Below are positions 23,101 through 34,799 of a stretch of 64,000 bases of DNA, one piece after another. Below the pieces are notes generated by a model, which was not told the DNA's origin, made no database searches, and saw only the letters and a list, made by a program, of their open reading frames with translations. Numbering within the stretch: the stretch's first letter is position 1; each line of letters begins with the position of its first letter. Source of the DNA: Salvator merianae (taxonomy: Eukaryota; Chordata; Lepidosauria; Squamata; Teiidae); contig QVOM02000119.1 in the NCBI GenBank assembly GCA_003586115.2, positions 47,108,389-47,172,388 of the forward strand, given 5' to 3'. The position numbers were made by a program, and so were the translations under genes.

Positions 23101-25537
23101 GTTGAGAATATGTCCTTTCACAAGGGTTGGGTCCATAACATGCTGAGACAGCCCCATAGTTGGAGATCATGGAGATCATGAAGACAATGCACGGAAATTT
23201 GGCTTAGTGCTCAGGTATCCTGTAAAAACAGGGCCTGATACAGGCCAAGGATAAAGTAAAGCAAGTGAGAATTGTAAGCCAGGGACGGCATTTCATTCCT
23301 GCTCACACTGTAACCCAAGTCATGGAATTATTCTCATTACACACAAATTCTGCTGCTGCAACTCCCCACTAATCTAACATATACAGAGTGCCCTTTTCCC
23401 ATCTCAAACAAGGATTCTTGGCTAAATGTGGCCCTGCTGATATAGCTGCCAAGGACAAATGAACCACTTACTGTTGGTCCTCTTTCAGAAGGATGTCATG
23501 AACAAGACCTCTATCTACACTGTTACAGCCAGTGGCCAAGCGTAGAAAAATTGCTTCTACCATTGATTCAGCTTAAGCCTAGGAGTTCTGATGGCCAAGG
23601 ATACAAAGACTATCAGCACCAACACTATCTCCTATAGTTTTGTTGGAAAAATAATACTGAAGAAAAAGCCAGGGTAACTGCTGCACTATCCAAGAACATG
23701 AGATTAATCACCCAGCTGGAGCACATATTGGTTCACTTTCAACCTAGACATGGTCTTGCCCTGATGGTGGATCATCCTCTACTGTTGGGAGTTAACTTTT
23801 GAACAAGTGTTGAAGACATCAATATTGGAATTCAACACTTCCACAATATGAAGTGGCCACATCTGGTCTAAGATTTCAGACAGTAACCCCTTTCCCTTTT
23901 TGGATTGCTGTCTCCTACACTCCACTACACTGCATCACATCCCAGTATCCTCTTTTTTCTCATATCACCATTTTATATATTCATTTAATTAATTAAGTAA
24001 AGTGCATTTTTATCCCACTCTATGGGTTACAGCAATAGAAACATTCAAATTTGGCATTTGTATAACTAGCACTTTTTTTTGTTACTCATGCCTTTTTAAC
24101 CTCTGATACTTCTCCTATGCTCTTCCATTTGGTACACTAGTAACTTCTTCATTTGCACTGTGTTATGCTAATTAGTATATTGTGTGTATTTTTACCACCA
24201 TTTCATCGCTATTGTTGGGAGTAAAGCTCTAACGCAGAGCTGGTATGTGTGTGGGAAAGAGCTGGAGTGGTAATGGCACAGTGCGTTTGACTATGTGCAT
24301 ATGCCCTGTGCCAATCTGTACTCTGCTGCTCAAAAAGAGCAGTAAAACCAGGACTCCCCATGTATTACTTGAAATGTGTTTCAAGTAAGTTCTGCACATC
24401 CCTATACTGTTGAGTATTTACTGTACAGTAAATCAATGATACAGAATTTATGTAAGGTAGAGCGATTCAAAATCCAGCTGTCAGGCTGTCAAACTGAATT
24501 ACAAACTCCATTGATCTCAACTATTTTGATGCACTTATTTAAAAGAAAAAAAGAAGAAGAAAAGAAAAAGAAAAAAGAGATCTTTTAGGAACTAACTGTA
24601 TCATAGCAAATATAAAGCAAATATAAAGCTATCTGTATCATAGCAAATATAAAGCAGAGGAAAAGAAACAAAATAGTTGGAGACAGAGGGCATATATCCT
24701 GGTAAGGTTGCTAATCAAAACTATATGCATCTAGCAGCCATCAATATAATACAGAATCTGAAAAGCAGTTTTGTTTGCAAGAAATATTGTGCAGGCTAGC
24801 ATTAGTGCTATAAGAAACTTATTTTGTAATACAATAAAACTGAGAAGTTGATATGCATCTCTATTAGTAATTAAAATGCCTAGAGAGATCCTTCTCTGAT
24901 GGCATCTTGGATCAAAATCGTATAGTCTCTGCTCTGTCTAATTGCTATGTACTGCTGGCAGCTTGCCTCAAAGCACAGAACATATGGCATTCTCAAAGGA
25001 GAAGATATCATTTTTTTCTCTTAAAACATGCAAGTCAGTTGGTCATTGTTACCCCTCTGTGGAATTATGCAAACAGCTGCTCCCTCAAACTTAGAAGGAA
25101 GACTATTCTTTTGTCTTCCTTTCTATTTTTTTTAAAGTATTTTAGTTGCATAGATGTGTCATGTAATGAACAATTGCTTTTAAGGCATACAAACCTTGCT
25201 TGTGGCACAAGTTTCATCCATAGTGTGAACAAAGAAGACTCCAGTGACATGTGCTACTTAATGTTTCAAAATATTTTACCCTAATTCTTTGGCTTTGGCT
25301 AGGCTGCTGCAATAAAATCAAAAGCTTCTGCTATAACTGCTACAAAGACATTGTACGCTGATTGGGCAGGAGGGAACTGTTCACATTTTTGAATACGTTA
25401 GTAAATTGCATGTTACGATACCAAGTAATTGACCATTAGAATAATACAAAGGTTTTAGATTACTTTCTTACTGCCTGGGATACACAGCCATAAGGAGAAT
25501 TAGAAAGCTACAGAATCCTTTATTTTAAAGCTCTATG
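23101..25537. other. Unassigned sequence with small repeats
   Basis: Possibly more of the decayed LINE up to about 23950. A scrap at 23985-24050 (attaattaagtaaagtgcatttttatcccactctatgg) resembles a LINE tail. A 37-bp unit starting ctgtatcatagc occurs twice at 24596-24660. No exon recognised. Confidence 0.4.
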
Positions 25538-25628
25538 GCCTTTCTGCACTGGACTGTCTGCACTAGCATGCAGATTGCAGACCCTATTCTGAGATATAAT
25601 CTGGAATAAGCCCCAGTGCAGAAAGAGC
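25538..25628. mobile_element. 91-bp deletion derivative of the foldback MITE, 5-bp TSD
   Basis: The left tip GCCTTTCTGCACT is followed almost at once by sequence corresponding to the right arm of 10162-10343 (CACTAGCATGC, then AGATATAATCTGGAATAAG), ending GTGCAGAAAGAGC. The flanks CTATG (25533-25537) and CTGTG (25629-25633) match at 4/5. Confidence 0.75.
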
Positions 25629-25644
25629 CTGTGTTAGGTCAGCT

Positions 25645-25900
25645 TAAACATAAGAACATAAGAGGAGCCTTGCTGAAGCAGGCCACAGCCCATCTAGTCC
25701 AGCATTCGGTTTCACACAGTGGCCCACCAATTGCTTCTGGGCTCTTGACTCCCCCCAAATGGTTTTACAGACATCCTGCTGGCGTTTCCAACCTGGAGAC
25801 AGTACCTAGGCATCCATTCTAGTAGCCATTGATACACCTGACCTCCATGAATCTGTCCAATCTCTCTTCTGATCTACCTATTTCTGAGCTTGTTCAGGAT
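25645..25900 (-). mobile_element. CR1-type LINE 3' fragment, minus strand
   Basis: 'acataagaggagccttgctgaagcaggcc...catctagtccagcattc...cacacagtggcc...' and 'tagtagccattgatacacctgacctccatgaatctgtcc' is the common sauropsid CR1 3' region read on the reverse strand. The same family recurs at 34341. The recognition is from remembered consensus. Confidence 0.6.
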
Positions 25901-26525
25901 GTTCTAGGCCAACAGTGTCACTCACAAGCCTCAGCCTGGCAAAAGGCAGGTGAAAGAAATTCCAAAATCTGCCTCCATTAGCTTTTCCCTTCCCAGCGGC
26001 AGTGGCTCCTCTCCCCTGACTGATGGACATAGGAATGGGGGGGGGGGGTTCATATTTTATAAGGGCTGCTGCCATTAGTATATTAGATTCCTAAAACCTA
26101 CTTGATACATTTAAAGAGGTACTTCTTTGCCCAGTATTCTAGTTATTAAAATAAAAAGATAATAGTTTGCATTCCAGAACTAATCATATTTTCTCAGAAA
26201 CCACACAGAGGCCCAAGCATCAAGAGTTTTATTCCCCTATGTCTGCCACTCAAAATAGTTTTTAAATATAAATGAAACACATGTTCAACTGTGTACATAA
26301 AGACATAATGTGTTGGATGTTTCAGCTTCTCATGGGAGCCAGCCTACTACCTACACCAAAGGTATTCCACTTCATATATGATCCTGGGATATGGTTACCA
26401 CAAAGATGCTGTTAGAATTTCACACAGGCACGCACTTGCACACACACTCATCAAAATGCCCTGTACTACTGACAATTTAAGGTAGATAAACAGACGAAAA
26501 ACTCACCAGGTATGAGCAATCTAAG
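25901..26525. other. Unassigned sequence with a G12 run
   Basis: G12 at 26037-26048. No gene or further repeat recognised. Confidence 0.5.
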
Positions 26526-27029
26526 GGCCTTTCTGCACGTACCTGTAATCTGGAACAGGACTCCTGTAGTTCTCTTCAGGGCCTCTTCTGATCAAACATT
26601 AGTGCAGATCAGAGAGGCCTCACCCACTGTTGGTACACTCTGTCTGCACAGGACAGTACGTAATCCAGATCAGAAGGGCCCTGGTCTGGATAAGCAGCAG
26701 TCCTCGACATCAAGATCTACTGGTGTACTACTTCGGGCTAGTCTGGATCATGGAAGCCTTTTCCAGACTACCACGGACCCATTTTGGTGGCACACCAAAG
26801 CACACTGCCAAAATAGACTCCCCAGGGGTTCTGAGGCTAGGAACTTCCATTCCTTGCTGTTGGGACCCTTGGAGGTTGGTCCCAAAGTTCACGAAAGCTT
26901 TGGGGCTGATGTGGGGGGCTGGTCTGGATCAGCATCCCCATGTAGATGGCACTGTTCCAGTCCACACCAGAGGGCCTCACTGATCCAGACCCAGTGGGCC
27001 AGATCATGGTAAAGTGAGTGCGGAAAGGC
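26526..27029 (+). mobile_element. Non-autonomous TIR transposon, TTTCTGCAC tip
   Basis: The left end GGCCTTTCTGCACGTACC and the right end (reverse complement GCCTTTCCGCACTCAC) are inverted repeats. 'gaggctaggaacttccattcc' and 'gatccagacccagtgggcc' are shared with 39792 and 57613. The flanking 5-mers do not match convincingly. The 166-codon plus frame covering it is a repeat shadow. Confidence 0.68.
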
Positions 27030-28679
27030 TATAAATACAACAAACCTGGGTACACTATAAATTAAGGAAGAAAGAGAGAATGTGTGCAGAGATTTGATTT
27101 TTTTTATGTGCATAGATATGATCCTGGATATGTGCACCCATATGCACAGATGAAACAAGGAACATAGTTTTGCTCCCACTTTCTAATAAAAGCAGAGAGC
27201 AGTATTTTTAAAAAGCAGCAAAAAGAATACCAGTAAAACGCACACACATGCTAAAGTCAACTTTAAGCCCTCCAGAATGGAGGTTTTGAAATTAAAAACA
27301 AAACCAAGGCCTTATAATAGGGAGAGAGAGAAAACCACCACAGACACAAGGCAGAATGGCAAGAAAGAGAAATGGGCCCTGGATTCTGTCAACACCAAGT
27401 TCATCAGACAGCTCGCTCAATGGTAGTTATGTTCCTGAAATATAGTCATTCTTCTCCCTCCTCATACCCTCATCATTACCCTCCTACATTGTCCTTTTTA
27501 TTTAAAAAAAAATCATTGCATAAAATTCTTACATGCTTTACTAAAATGGTACAATGCATAAATACTAGAAGCCTCAGTAACAGCTAGAACATAAGTGATA
27601 CTTCAGGATCTGCCAGTTTTCCTGCTTCTTTTTAGGTAATAGGATGGACAGTCCTGTGAATTTGCTCAGGCTTCCATTTTGTTAGCTCTTCTTCTCAGTA
27701 ACAAAAGCTTTGTATGTCTGAACAGAAAGAGCAGGCACACCCAGCTATTCACTGAAGCTTCATTCTTAATAAGCATTTGATATTCAGCCTTATCAGAACA
27801 GGATATGGTATGAAAGTGCGTGATGCCACTGTCTTATTTAAACTAAAGAAATCTTAGAATTTTTAGTACCTGGATGGAACACTTCCTGGGAATGACAAAT
27901 GAAAGTTAATAATTACAAGAATTCAGTTCCTGTGGACCTTTCCAAACATTTGATTCACTCTTTAAAAAAGGATTTCAAATACAGGTACTGGAATTCTAAA
28001 ATACTTTTTTCATCTCTCTAGAACACAGGCGTATCTTGACAGAGTCTATTTCCAGATAAATGGAATATTTCCAAATATTTCAGTGTCCCATCCCACCTTT
28101 GGAATCTTCTTTAGAAATTTCGTTTCTCCTCAACCAGCAGGGCATCATTTCAAAGTAAATCTGGGTTCCCTCCCAATCAATCTTTCTCACACTACCATTT
28201 TTTTTTCTCTATCAGAGGATTAATGAAATAATGACTAAACTGAAGAAAGAACACAAGGCCTACATGAAGATGAATGAGTAAATAAGCAGAAGTCACTCAA
28301 AATATATTTTAGAAAGACTAATGGAAATAAGAAAGAAAAAGTCAAAACATAATTACACAGCCATACGCACCATATGTGATCGTCAGATGCTTCCAAAAGA
28401 AACGGATGGAGATGACACTTCAGAATGCAAAACAAGTGTTTCTGATTCTAACATACTTGCATAGGGCTGCTTTCTACAGTGCAACTGACTTCCTTTCACA
28501 TTCACTTAATAAGACATTTGTAACTGAAAGAAAAACAAAAATGAAAAACAAATATTCATCACACCCAGTCCAGCATGCTTATGGACTTGCAGCAGTGAGA
28601 AAACTGCATTCACACACAAAATAATTTGATTTTTTTAGATTAATTCAGCCGGCAAATACCTTCAAGGCAGCTTTAACAT
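27030..28679. other. AT-rich sequence, no gene seen
   Basis: No exon or recognised repeat. Confidence 0.5.
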
Positions 28680-28960
28680 TTACATATTTATTTGTGTATT
28701 TATTACATTTCTATACAATCTTTCCAATAAAGAGATGAGGGCAAGGCATACCATTTTCCCTTTCATTTCATCCTCACAACAACTGCCAGGACCTGGGAGA
28801 GGAGCTATCAGATAGCAACTGACACAGTGTGGTGACTTTGGGTGGAGGCAGCTTATCAGGTGCAGATCTGGCCTATAGCTATCCACCTTGAAGTCCACAT
28901 TTATCATCAATTGTCTCTCTGTGATTAAGGACCTCTAGGTCTCAAACCTGTGGACCTCAG
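28680..28960 (-). mobile_element. L2/MIR-like 3' end, minus strand
   Basis: 'tttatttgtgtatttattacatttctatacaatctttcc' followed by 'catttcatcctcacaacaactgccaggacctgggagag' keeps the CCTCACAACAAC signature typical of L2 and MIR 3' regions. Downstream homology fades by about 28960. Confidence 0.55.
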
Positions 28961-29084
28961 TATTAAACCAGCTCTTGATACAAGAGTTTCCTTTGTCTGG
29001 TGCCTTGGATTCATAGGGCATTTTGCTGGTAGCCTCACTCAATCCTTACCATGACAGCAGCCGAGAAGCATCCATGCTCGCTTT

Positions 29085-29165
29085 ACATTTTGTTTTTATT
29101 GCCATAACCTGCCCTGAGACCTTTGGGTATAGGGTGGGACAAAAATGCAAATAAACAAAATACAC
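29085..29165 (+). mobile_element. L2-type LINE 3' tail fragment
   Basis: 'cctgccctgagacctttgggtatagggtgggacaaaaatgc' followed by 'aaataaacaaaata' fits an L2-type tail on the plus strand. Confidence 0.55.
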
Positions 29166-29324
29166 TTTTTCCCAAATAGCTTTGTATTAAAATTTGACAA
29201 TATTCTAAGTGTAATTATTGTAATTATTGATATTTAGCTCCTTCTTAATGTGGTCCTAGGAAGAGAGGGTGGTATTTTAATTAGGTTTTTATTGAATAAT
29301 GCTTTACCAATGTTATTTATGTTT

Positions 29325-29420
29325 TATCTTATAAAACATAATGTTGTGACCTGTCCTGAGAACAATTGTTGAAGGGCAGAATACAAATGTTTAGAAATAA
29401 ATAAGTTATAAATAAGTAAA
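29325..29420 (+). mobile_element. L2-type LINE 3' tail fragment
   Basis: 'gtgacctgtcctgagaacaattgttgaagggcagaatac' then 'aaataaataag' has the same tail layout as 29085-29165. It is an independent copy 160 bp downstream in the same orientation. Confidence 0.55.
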
Positions 29421-30464
29421 TTTTATCTAAATGTGTTGAAGTATCTGTTAACCCAGCCACGCTAATATCAAACATTTTCTGTCTAAAGCGTTGGTTTTCA
29501 ATGGGCGAATCATGAACCACACTTTCTATATTCTGTTGAGAAACATGTAAGAAAGGGAAAGAGAGAGAGGAAAGCAGATGGTCACGTGCATCCTGACTGG
29601 TTTTTAAAATGAGCCTATTATTGAACAGAAGAAAGCAAAGCAGCAGCAAAGGCAACATACGAAGGAAGACAATTAGGAAACAAGCTACAATTATTTGGCT
29701 GAAGATAAATGAATGCAATAGCAGTGCTGCAGAATTTCAAGTAGGCTTCTCCCAAAACGTTTGGTAATGGTGCCCAGGAAAAGCACACTACTGCTGGTTG
29801 GAGCCAATTTTCTTCACAGGCTAACTCTGAGTGAGTGCAGACACTCCCACAAAAAAGGATAAATGAAAATCTAAAACTTCCCTTTTTCATATGTCAACTG
29901 AAAGCACAGATTCTTCTGTTTCTAAATCACATTGATATTTTATTTTGAATTTTTACACAGTTTTGATGTTCACATACATGTTTGAAAGTGATTTCTGTTA
30001 ATAGCTAGCTAATTTTTACTAGCATGCATGTTTTTGAGCATATCTTTTTTGAAACAATATATGCATTTTGTACTTTTTTTTAAAAAAAAAGGAAATGCAT
30101 TGCCAAAATTGGCGAGGAGTGAATTTCTAAAGAATTTTGGTTCAAGTGCACATATGAAACATATGAACTTTACAAATTTCTGAGTAAATTAATTACACTT
30201 TTCTCCACACAAACACACACTATGTCCCAGTCAATAGTATCTGTAGCTGTATCTGTGAAAGGGGGGTAAAATCCCTCATTATCGCTACTCAGGATAAATC
30301 AACACCCACTGCAGGTTTTCTCAAATAGCGATATTGGCTGATTAGATGCTTGCTGTGGCAATCCTCAGTCTGGAAATGGTCATCATGCATGCATGGAGCC
30401 AAATCCATGCCAGAAATGGCTGCCACACATGTGAGGGATGTCTCAATCACACACTTCTGGGAAT
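29421..30464. other. AT-rich sequence, no gene seen
   Basis: The minus frames at 29329-29890 are Leu/Phe-rich without a domain. No repeat assigned. Confidence 0.5.
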
Positions 30465-30743
30465 GTCACCTTCCTTGTTGGCAGTGGGGTAGGGGGGACA
30501 AGACAGTGTAGAACACTGCTGTGGTGGAACTTCCACTCGCAGAAGCAAGATTCCTGCATGAACATTTTCTGGTTTGTCCCAGTGAGTCAAGATGGATTAT
30601 TCTGGCCATGGATCACTCCCTTCACCTCACCCCATATATCAACGCATAAGTGAGGAGGTGATTCCATGGACAAGAGGCACAGGAGTAGAATGGGGGGCAG
30701 AAGAATTTGTCCACCCCAACCCCCTGCCAACAAGGAAGGTGAC
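30465..30743. repeat. Inverted repeat with 37-bp arms (foldback element?)
   Basis: The left arm 30465-30501 starts GTCACCTTCCTTGTTGGCAG. The right arm 30707-30743 is its complement with about five mismatches. The spacer is 205 bp. No target duplication was found outside the arms, so the true ends may lie further out. Confidence 0.75.
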
Positions 30744-31379
30744 CCAAACACCTATATGGACAGTGTCTCTGAATCATGTATCACTTGTATATTCATTTCA
30801 ACTTATTTTGAGCAGAGATCAGATATGAAGCAAATAAACAAGCCAAAGATGAAATGAAATTTGAATATGAGCACTATAAAACTTGCCCAAAGAGACCCTT
30901 ATGAGCTTTTTGCTCAATACAACCCAAGGTCAATTGTTTGCAGATATTGACAGCTGCTGTAAACTTTACAACGTTATGTGTAACAAAAATGGTCTTGTCT
31001 GATAAAACCAAATTATCATATAATTTGTCAGCCTAACCTAGGACATGTAATAAAAAAGGAAAAATGAGCCTTCTCCAGCTGTCACTGTAGAAGGAGCAAT
31101 GTAGAAACAGATGAAGGATGGATTCAACCCTGCAAGAGCCAGAGGGACAAGTTCAGCAAGCTGGAGAGACTTTAATAAATTTCTCATACAAAACTGCTGA
31201 GGGTAAGATGTTCGACCTGACTTGTATACTTCTATCATCTAAAACTTACACAGCAATATCATTTAAAACAAGAAGGGGGTTTTCCCATGAAAAGCTCCAT
31301 GTTTTCTATTCCCTTACTGTCACTCTTGTCCTTACTGGTAATTTCTGAAAAGTTTTCGCCTGACCTGGAAATAGTGTTG
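30744..31379. other. Unassigned sequence, no gene seen
   Basis: No exon or named repeat recognised. Confidence 0.5.
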
Positions 31380-32130
31380 GCAAGGCAGGATGGCACCCAT
31401 CGACTGGATGCCCAGACTGACTCAGACTAGCTTCAAAACTGAGGAACAAAAGTTCTTCAGCTTCAAAGGTGAAGGCCAGGGAGACATTTTGGCAGGATTT
31501 GCACTGGGCTCCCAGACCAGCAGCCCCCATGGAAAGCTTTGTCTGCATTGCAATCTGGCTACCAGTAGGCCCATGCCTCCCAGGGAAAGTCATGTCTGCA
31601 TGGACACAGTGTTGGAGTGGGACACAGCAAGAAAATGTTGCCAGAGTCTGCTCCAATGGGAGAGTACTTTGAAGCGGTCTCCCTTGCATTCCCTGGGAGT
31701 AGACTGGCCCAAACAATGTTCAGATGGCAGCAAGCAGCTGGGCTCAGTCTGCTGGTCAAAAGGTGCCCGGTACCATTTTGCTGGACCCTGAAAAGTGGCC
31801 CTAGAAGTGCATCACTTCTGGGTACCCACTAAAAAGCCCCAACTGGTAACTTTGGAAGCTGCAAACTTTCATTCCCAGCCTCGAAAGTTGGGCTGGGCTG
31901 AACTGCTACACTGTGGACAGGTCTTGGCCCACTCTACCAGCTACCCCTCTGATTTTGGGCATGAAAGGTGCAGGAATGATCTTTGCTGTGCTCTTGGAAA
32001 TGATCCAGAAAGTGGGCAATCACCAGGCTCCAGAACAGGACACTGGCCATGCATGCCACTGCTTCCTGTCTGCACCATATTAGCCAGAATCGGCTCACAT
32101 AGGGACTGCTTTTAAGTGGTTTCCCTGGAT
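31380..32130. mobile_element. Degraded TIR-group transposon, subfamily B
   Basis: Blocks such as 'gaacaaaagttcttcagcttcaaa', 'gtgcatcacttctgggtaccca', 'aactttcattcccagcctc' and the clustered G/C-richer composition recur in 34089, 48420-49270, 51170 and 61691. Ends are not identifiable. Overlapping frames of 66-136 codons on both strands are by-products. Confidence 0.45.
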
Positions 32131-34083
32131 CAGGCATAGGAACTATGTGGCCACATGTGCCATGGGAGGCCATAGCCTTCCATGGTGCTCAATGTTGAGA
32201 GAACACCCCATGTCCAATATACATCTGCCATGATTCAAAGAGAACATGCAGATGTTGCTACTCTCTCCTGCTTAAGTCCCTACTCTTGCTTCAAGATAAA
32301 ATCAGATATTGTTTCTTTGGCAGGAGAGCTAAAATGAACTTTTTTAAGCATGTGCTTCAAAATACCTCTCTAAGTGTTGTGTGTTCACATGGAATCTGTA
32401 AAATCCTATGTCCCTCTTTCAGGAAGTAATAGAAGGCTCAACCACTTCATATCCATTTCCTTTCTGTCCTTCCCTTCTTCTCTACCTCCAGGAGGAGAAG
32501 ATTGGCTTGTATATTGCCCCTCACAGCCTGGCAGGGACAATCTTATGCTACAAAAAGATCTTCTCCCTCTCTCTGTAAAAACCTTTTTTCTTTCTCTTTT
32601 TTTCTTTGCAGAAATGAATAACTAAACAACCCCAAACTGAAGGTTTCTCTTAGACAGCAGTAAAAATAATCAGTGTGATACCTTTCCTTCAGAGCAAAAA
32701 AATGTAATTGTCATAATAAGGATTATATATGTTTTTCCTGAAATTTGACTAGAATCTGGATATCCCAACAGTCAAACTCAATGTTTTGATTTAATACTGA
32801 TCAGGAGGAAGGTTCCCAGGACTATATTACAATAAATGAGGATGCTCTGATACTTCTTAAATCTAACTCTATTTTCTTTTCCATAGAACAGTTATTAATT
32901 GCAGATAATGCCAAAGTCTGTGAGATATTGTCACTATTTAGGGGTGGGAGAAGAGAACCAATAACTGTCTTCATAAAGATTGATATTGTTTTCAGACTGG
33001 GAAGAATGGCAGATCCAATAATAAATTGTATAGGGAGACAGGAGTTTGATGATGAAAAACTTCAAGCCATATGATTTTGAACAATCAAAAAGTGAATTGT
33101 TTGAGAGCCTTGTTATAAGTTTGACCTTTATACCATCTTTCAAAAAGAGAATTTCAAGATCATCACAAAGAAGCAATAGACATTGAAGAAATATTAGTAC
33201 CGTATTACTGTTGTTCTTGTTCTGTTTAATTGTCTTTTAACAAATAAAAATAAAAAGACAATTTACTGTCAAAAAGAACACTGCACAGGACAAAATCAAA
33301 ACTTCGCATTCATAAAAGCCCTGAAAATAGTGAGGAACATCAGCAGCAGTGACACAACAATAGATAGGATAGGGCAAATATTAATTCTTGAACTATACCA
33401 TTATATGCCTAGGTGAACAAAGAGGTTTTCACTTTCTGCCAGAAGATATATTTTTACAAACCTGATTTGATTAAGAAACAATGTATGCTATATAATGAAC
33501 ATTAATCTAAACAATTATAATAAATTTAAGTTTTTTAAAATTAAATTTCATCAGATATTGAAAATAATTGTATCCTTTTCCCAGTGGCCTATCCTTTACC
33601 TAAGAATATGGAATTTTACATTAGATATGCTGAAAGGGCATAGATTTGAAAGCAAAGGCAGACAGAAATTTCTGTAAATATCACAGTTAATCACCCCTCA
33701 GTCTCTACGTGAGAGATACATAGCATCAATACTGCTTCCATGGAAATGGGCATCTTAGACTTTACTAAGTTCAACTCCAAACCAATTCAGAAAACGATTG
33801 TTCAAAGAATAGAAGATGACCAAGGGATATTTCAGATGTGAAGAAGCATTGTAACTTCTCCCAGAACTTCCAACATCCTCTACCCTCAGCAGAAGATCAA
33901 AACTTCTGAAGGTGGCCTCTTTTCACTGGCAGGCCACACAGGAACCAACTGCATAACTCATAACATATTCTTGTGAATCTGAAGCTAAATCCTATAGGTT
34001 ATAGTTTCTGATTGCATATTAAAAAAGACAGAGAGCCTTCAGATTAAAACTGTTCAAAATAATACATTTGAATATTTTCCTGG
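32131..34083. other. AT-rich sequence, possible L2 scrap
   Basis: 33225-33460 contains 'aaataaaaataaaaagac' and 'tatgcctaggtgaacaaagaggttttcactttctgccagaagat', reminiscent of a minus-strand L2-type 3' region, but very decayed. No exon recognised. Confidence 0.35.
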
Positions 34084-34088
34084 CTTAG

Positions 34089-34794
34089 ATCATTTCTGCA
34101 CTTGGCAGTATCTCAGCCTAAGGAGGAGTCCAGTGGGCTCCCTTCCGTGTGCTGGTGTGGGATATGGAAAGCTCTGCCCACTCTTAGAACACTTCATCCA
34201 CACTGGACAAAGTGAGAGAGTAGGAAAGGGGTAACTTGACAATAAGGTCTACCACTAGCGTACTAGTGCATCCTGAGGGACTCTTTTCTTCTCCAGGAAG
34301 CATCACTGGAAGTGGAGCCCCACTGAAAAGAGCCTTCCCATGAGAACATAAGAGGAGCCCTGCTAGATCAGGTCACAGCCCCTCCAATCCAGCATCCTGT
34401 CTCACACAGTGGCCCAACAATTTCTTCTGGGCATTCTCAAGCTAAAGACTGAGGCAAAACCTTCACCTACACTTGGCTCCCTACAAATGACCTTTAGAGA
34501 CATCCTTCCTGTCCCTCCAACCTGGAGGTGGTACCTAGGCATCCATTCTAGTAGCCATTGATACACTTGTCTTCCATGAATTTGTCTAACCCTTTCTCAA
34601 AGCTATCTAGGCTGGTTGCTGTTATCACCTATTCAGGAAGCAAATTCTGTAAATCATTGACCCTCCCAAAAACTCTTAAGACCAGGAACAAAAGTTTCCC
34701 AGCCTTCAGAGTCTGGGTACTGGCTCCGAAGACTGGGTCCTGTTCTATCCCAGTGGCAACCCATCCCAGCATGGGGAAGGAATGCAGAAAAGGC
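34089..34794 (+). mobile_element. TIR transposon, subfamily B, interrupted by a CR1
   Basis: The left end ATCATTTCTGCACTTGGC and right end (reverse complement GCCTTTTCTGCATTCC) form decayed inverted repeats. The flanks CTTAG (34084-34088) and CTTAT (34795-34799) match at 4/5. A minus-strand CR1 fragment fills about 34341-34665, and transposon-like sequence ('aggaacaaaagtttcccagcctt...ggcaacccatcccagcatgggg') resumes after it. Confidence 0.68.
34341..34665 (-). mobile_element. CR1-type LINE 3' fragment nested in a DNA transposon
   Basis: 'gagaacataagaggagccctgctagatcaggtcac...' through 'tagtagccattgatacacttgtcttccatgaatttgtctaaccctttctcaaagctatctaggctgg' is the same CR1 3' region as at 25645 and extends further into the end of ORF2. 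Its position between two halves of 34089-34794 shows that it inserted later. Confidence 0.65.
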
Positions 34795-34799
34795 CTTAT

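Noticed and set aside
26512..27012. 166-codon plus frame
   Set aside because: It coincides with a non-autonomous TIR transposon, overlaps a second frame of 117 codons and has no transposase motif.
31306..31832. Overlapping 66-136 codon frames
   Set aside because: They lie in a degraded transposon with blocks repeated at several other sites, and frames occur on both strands.
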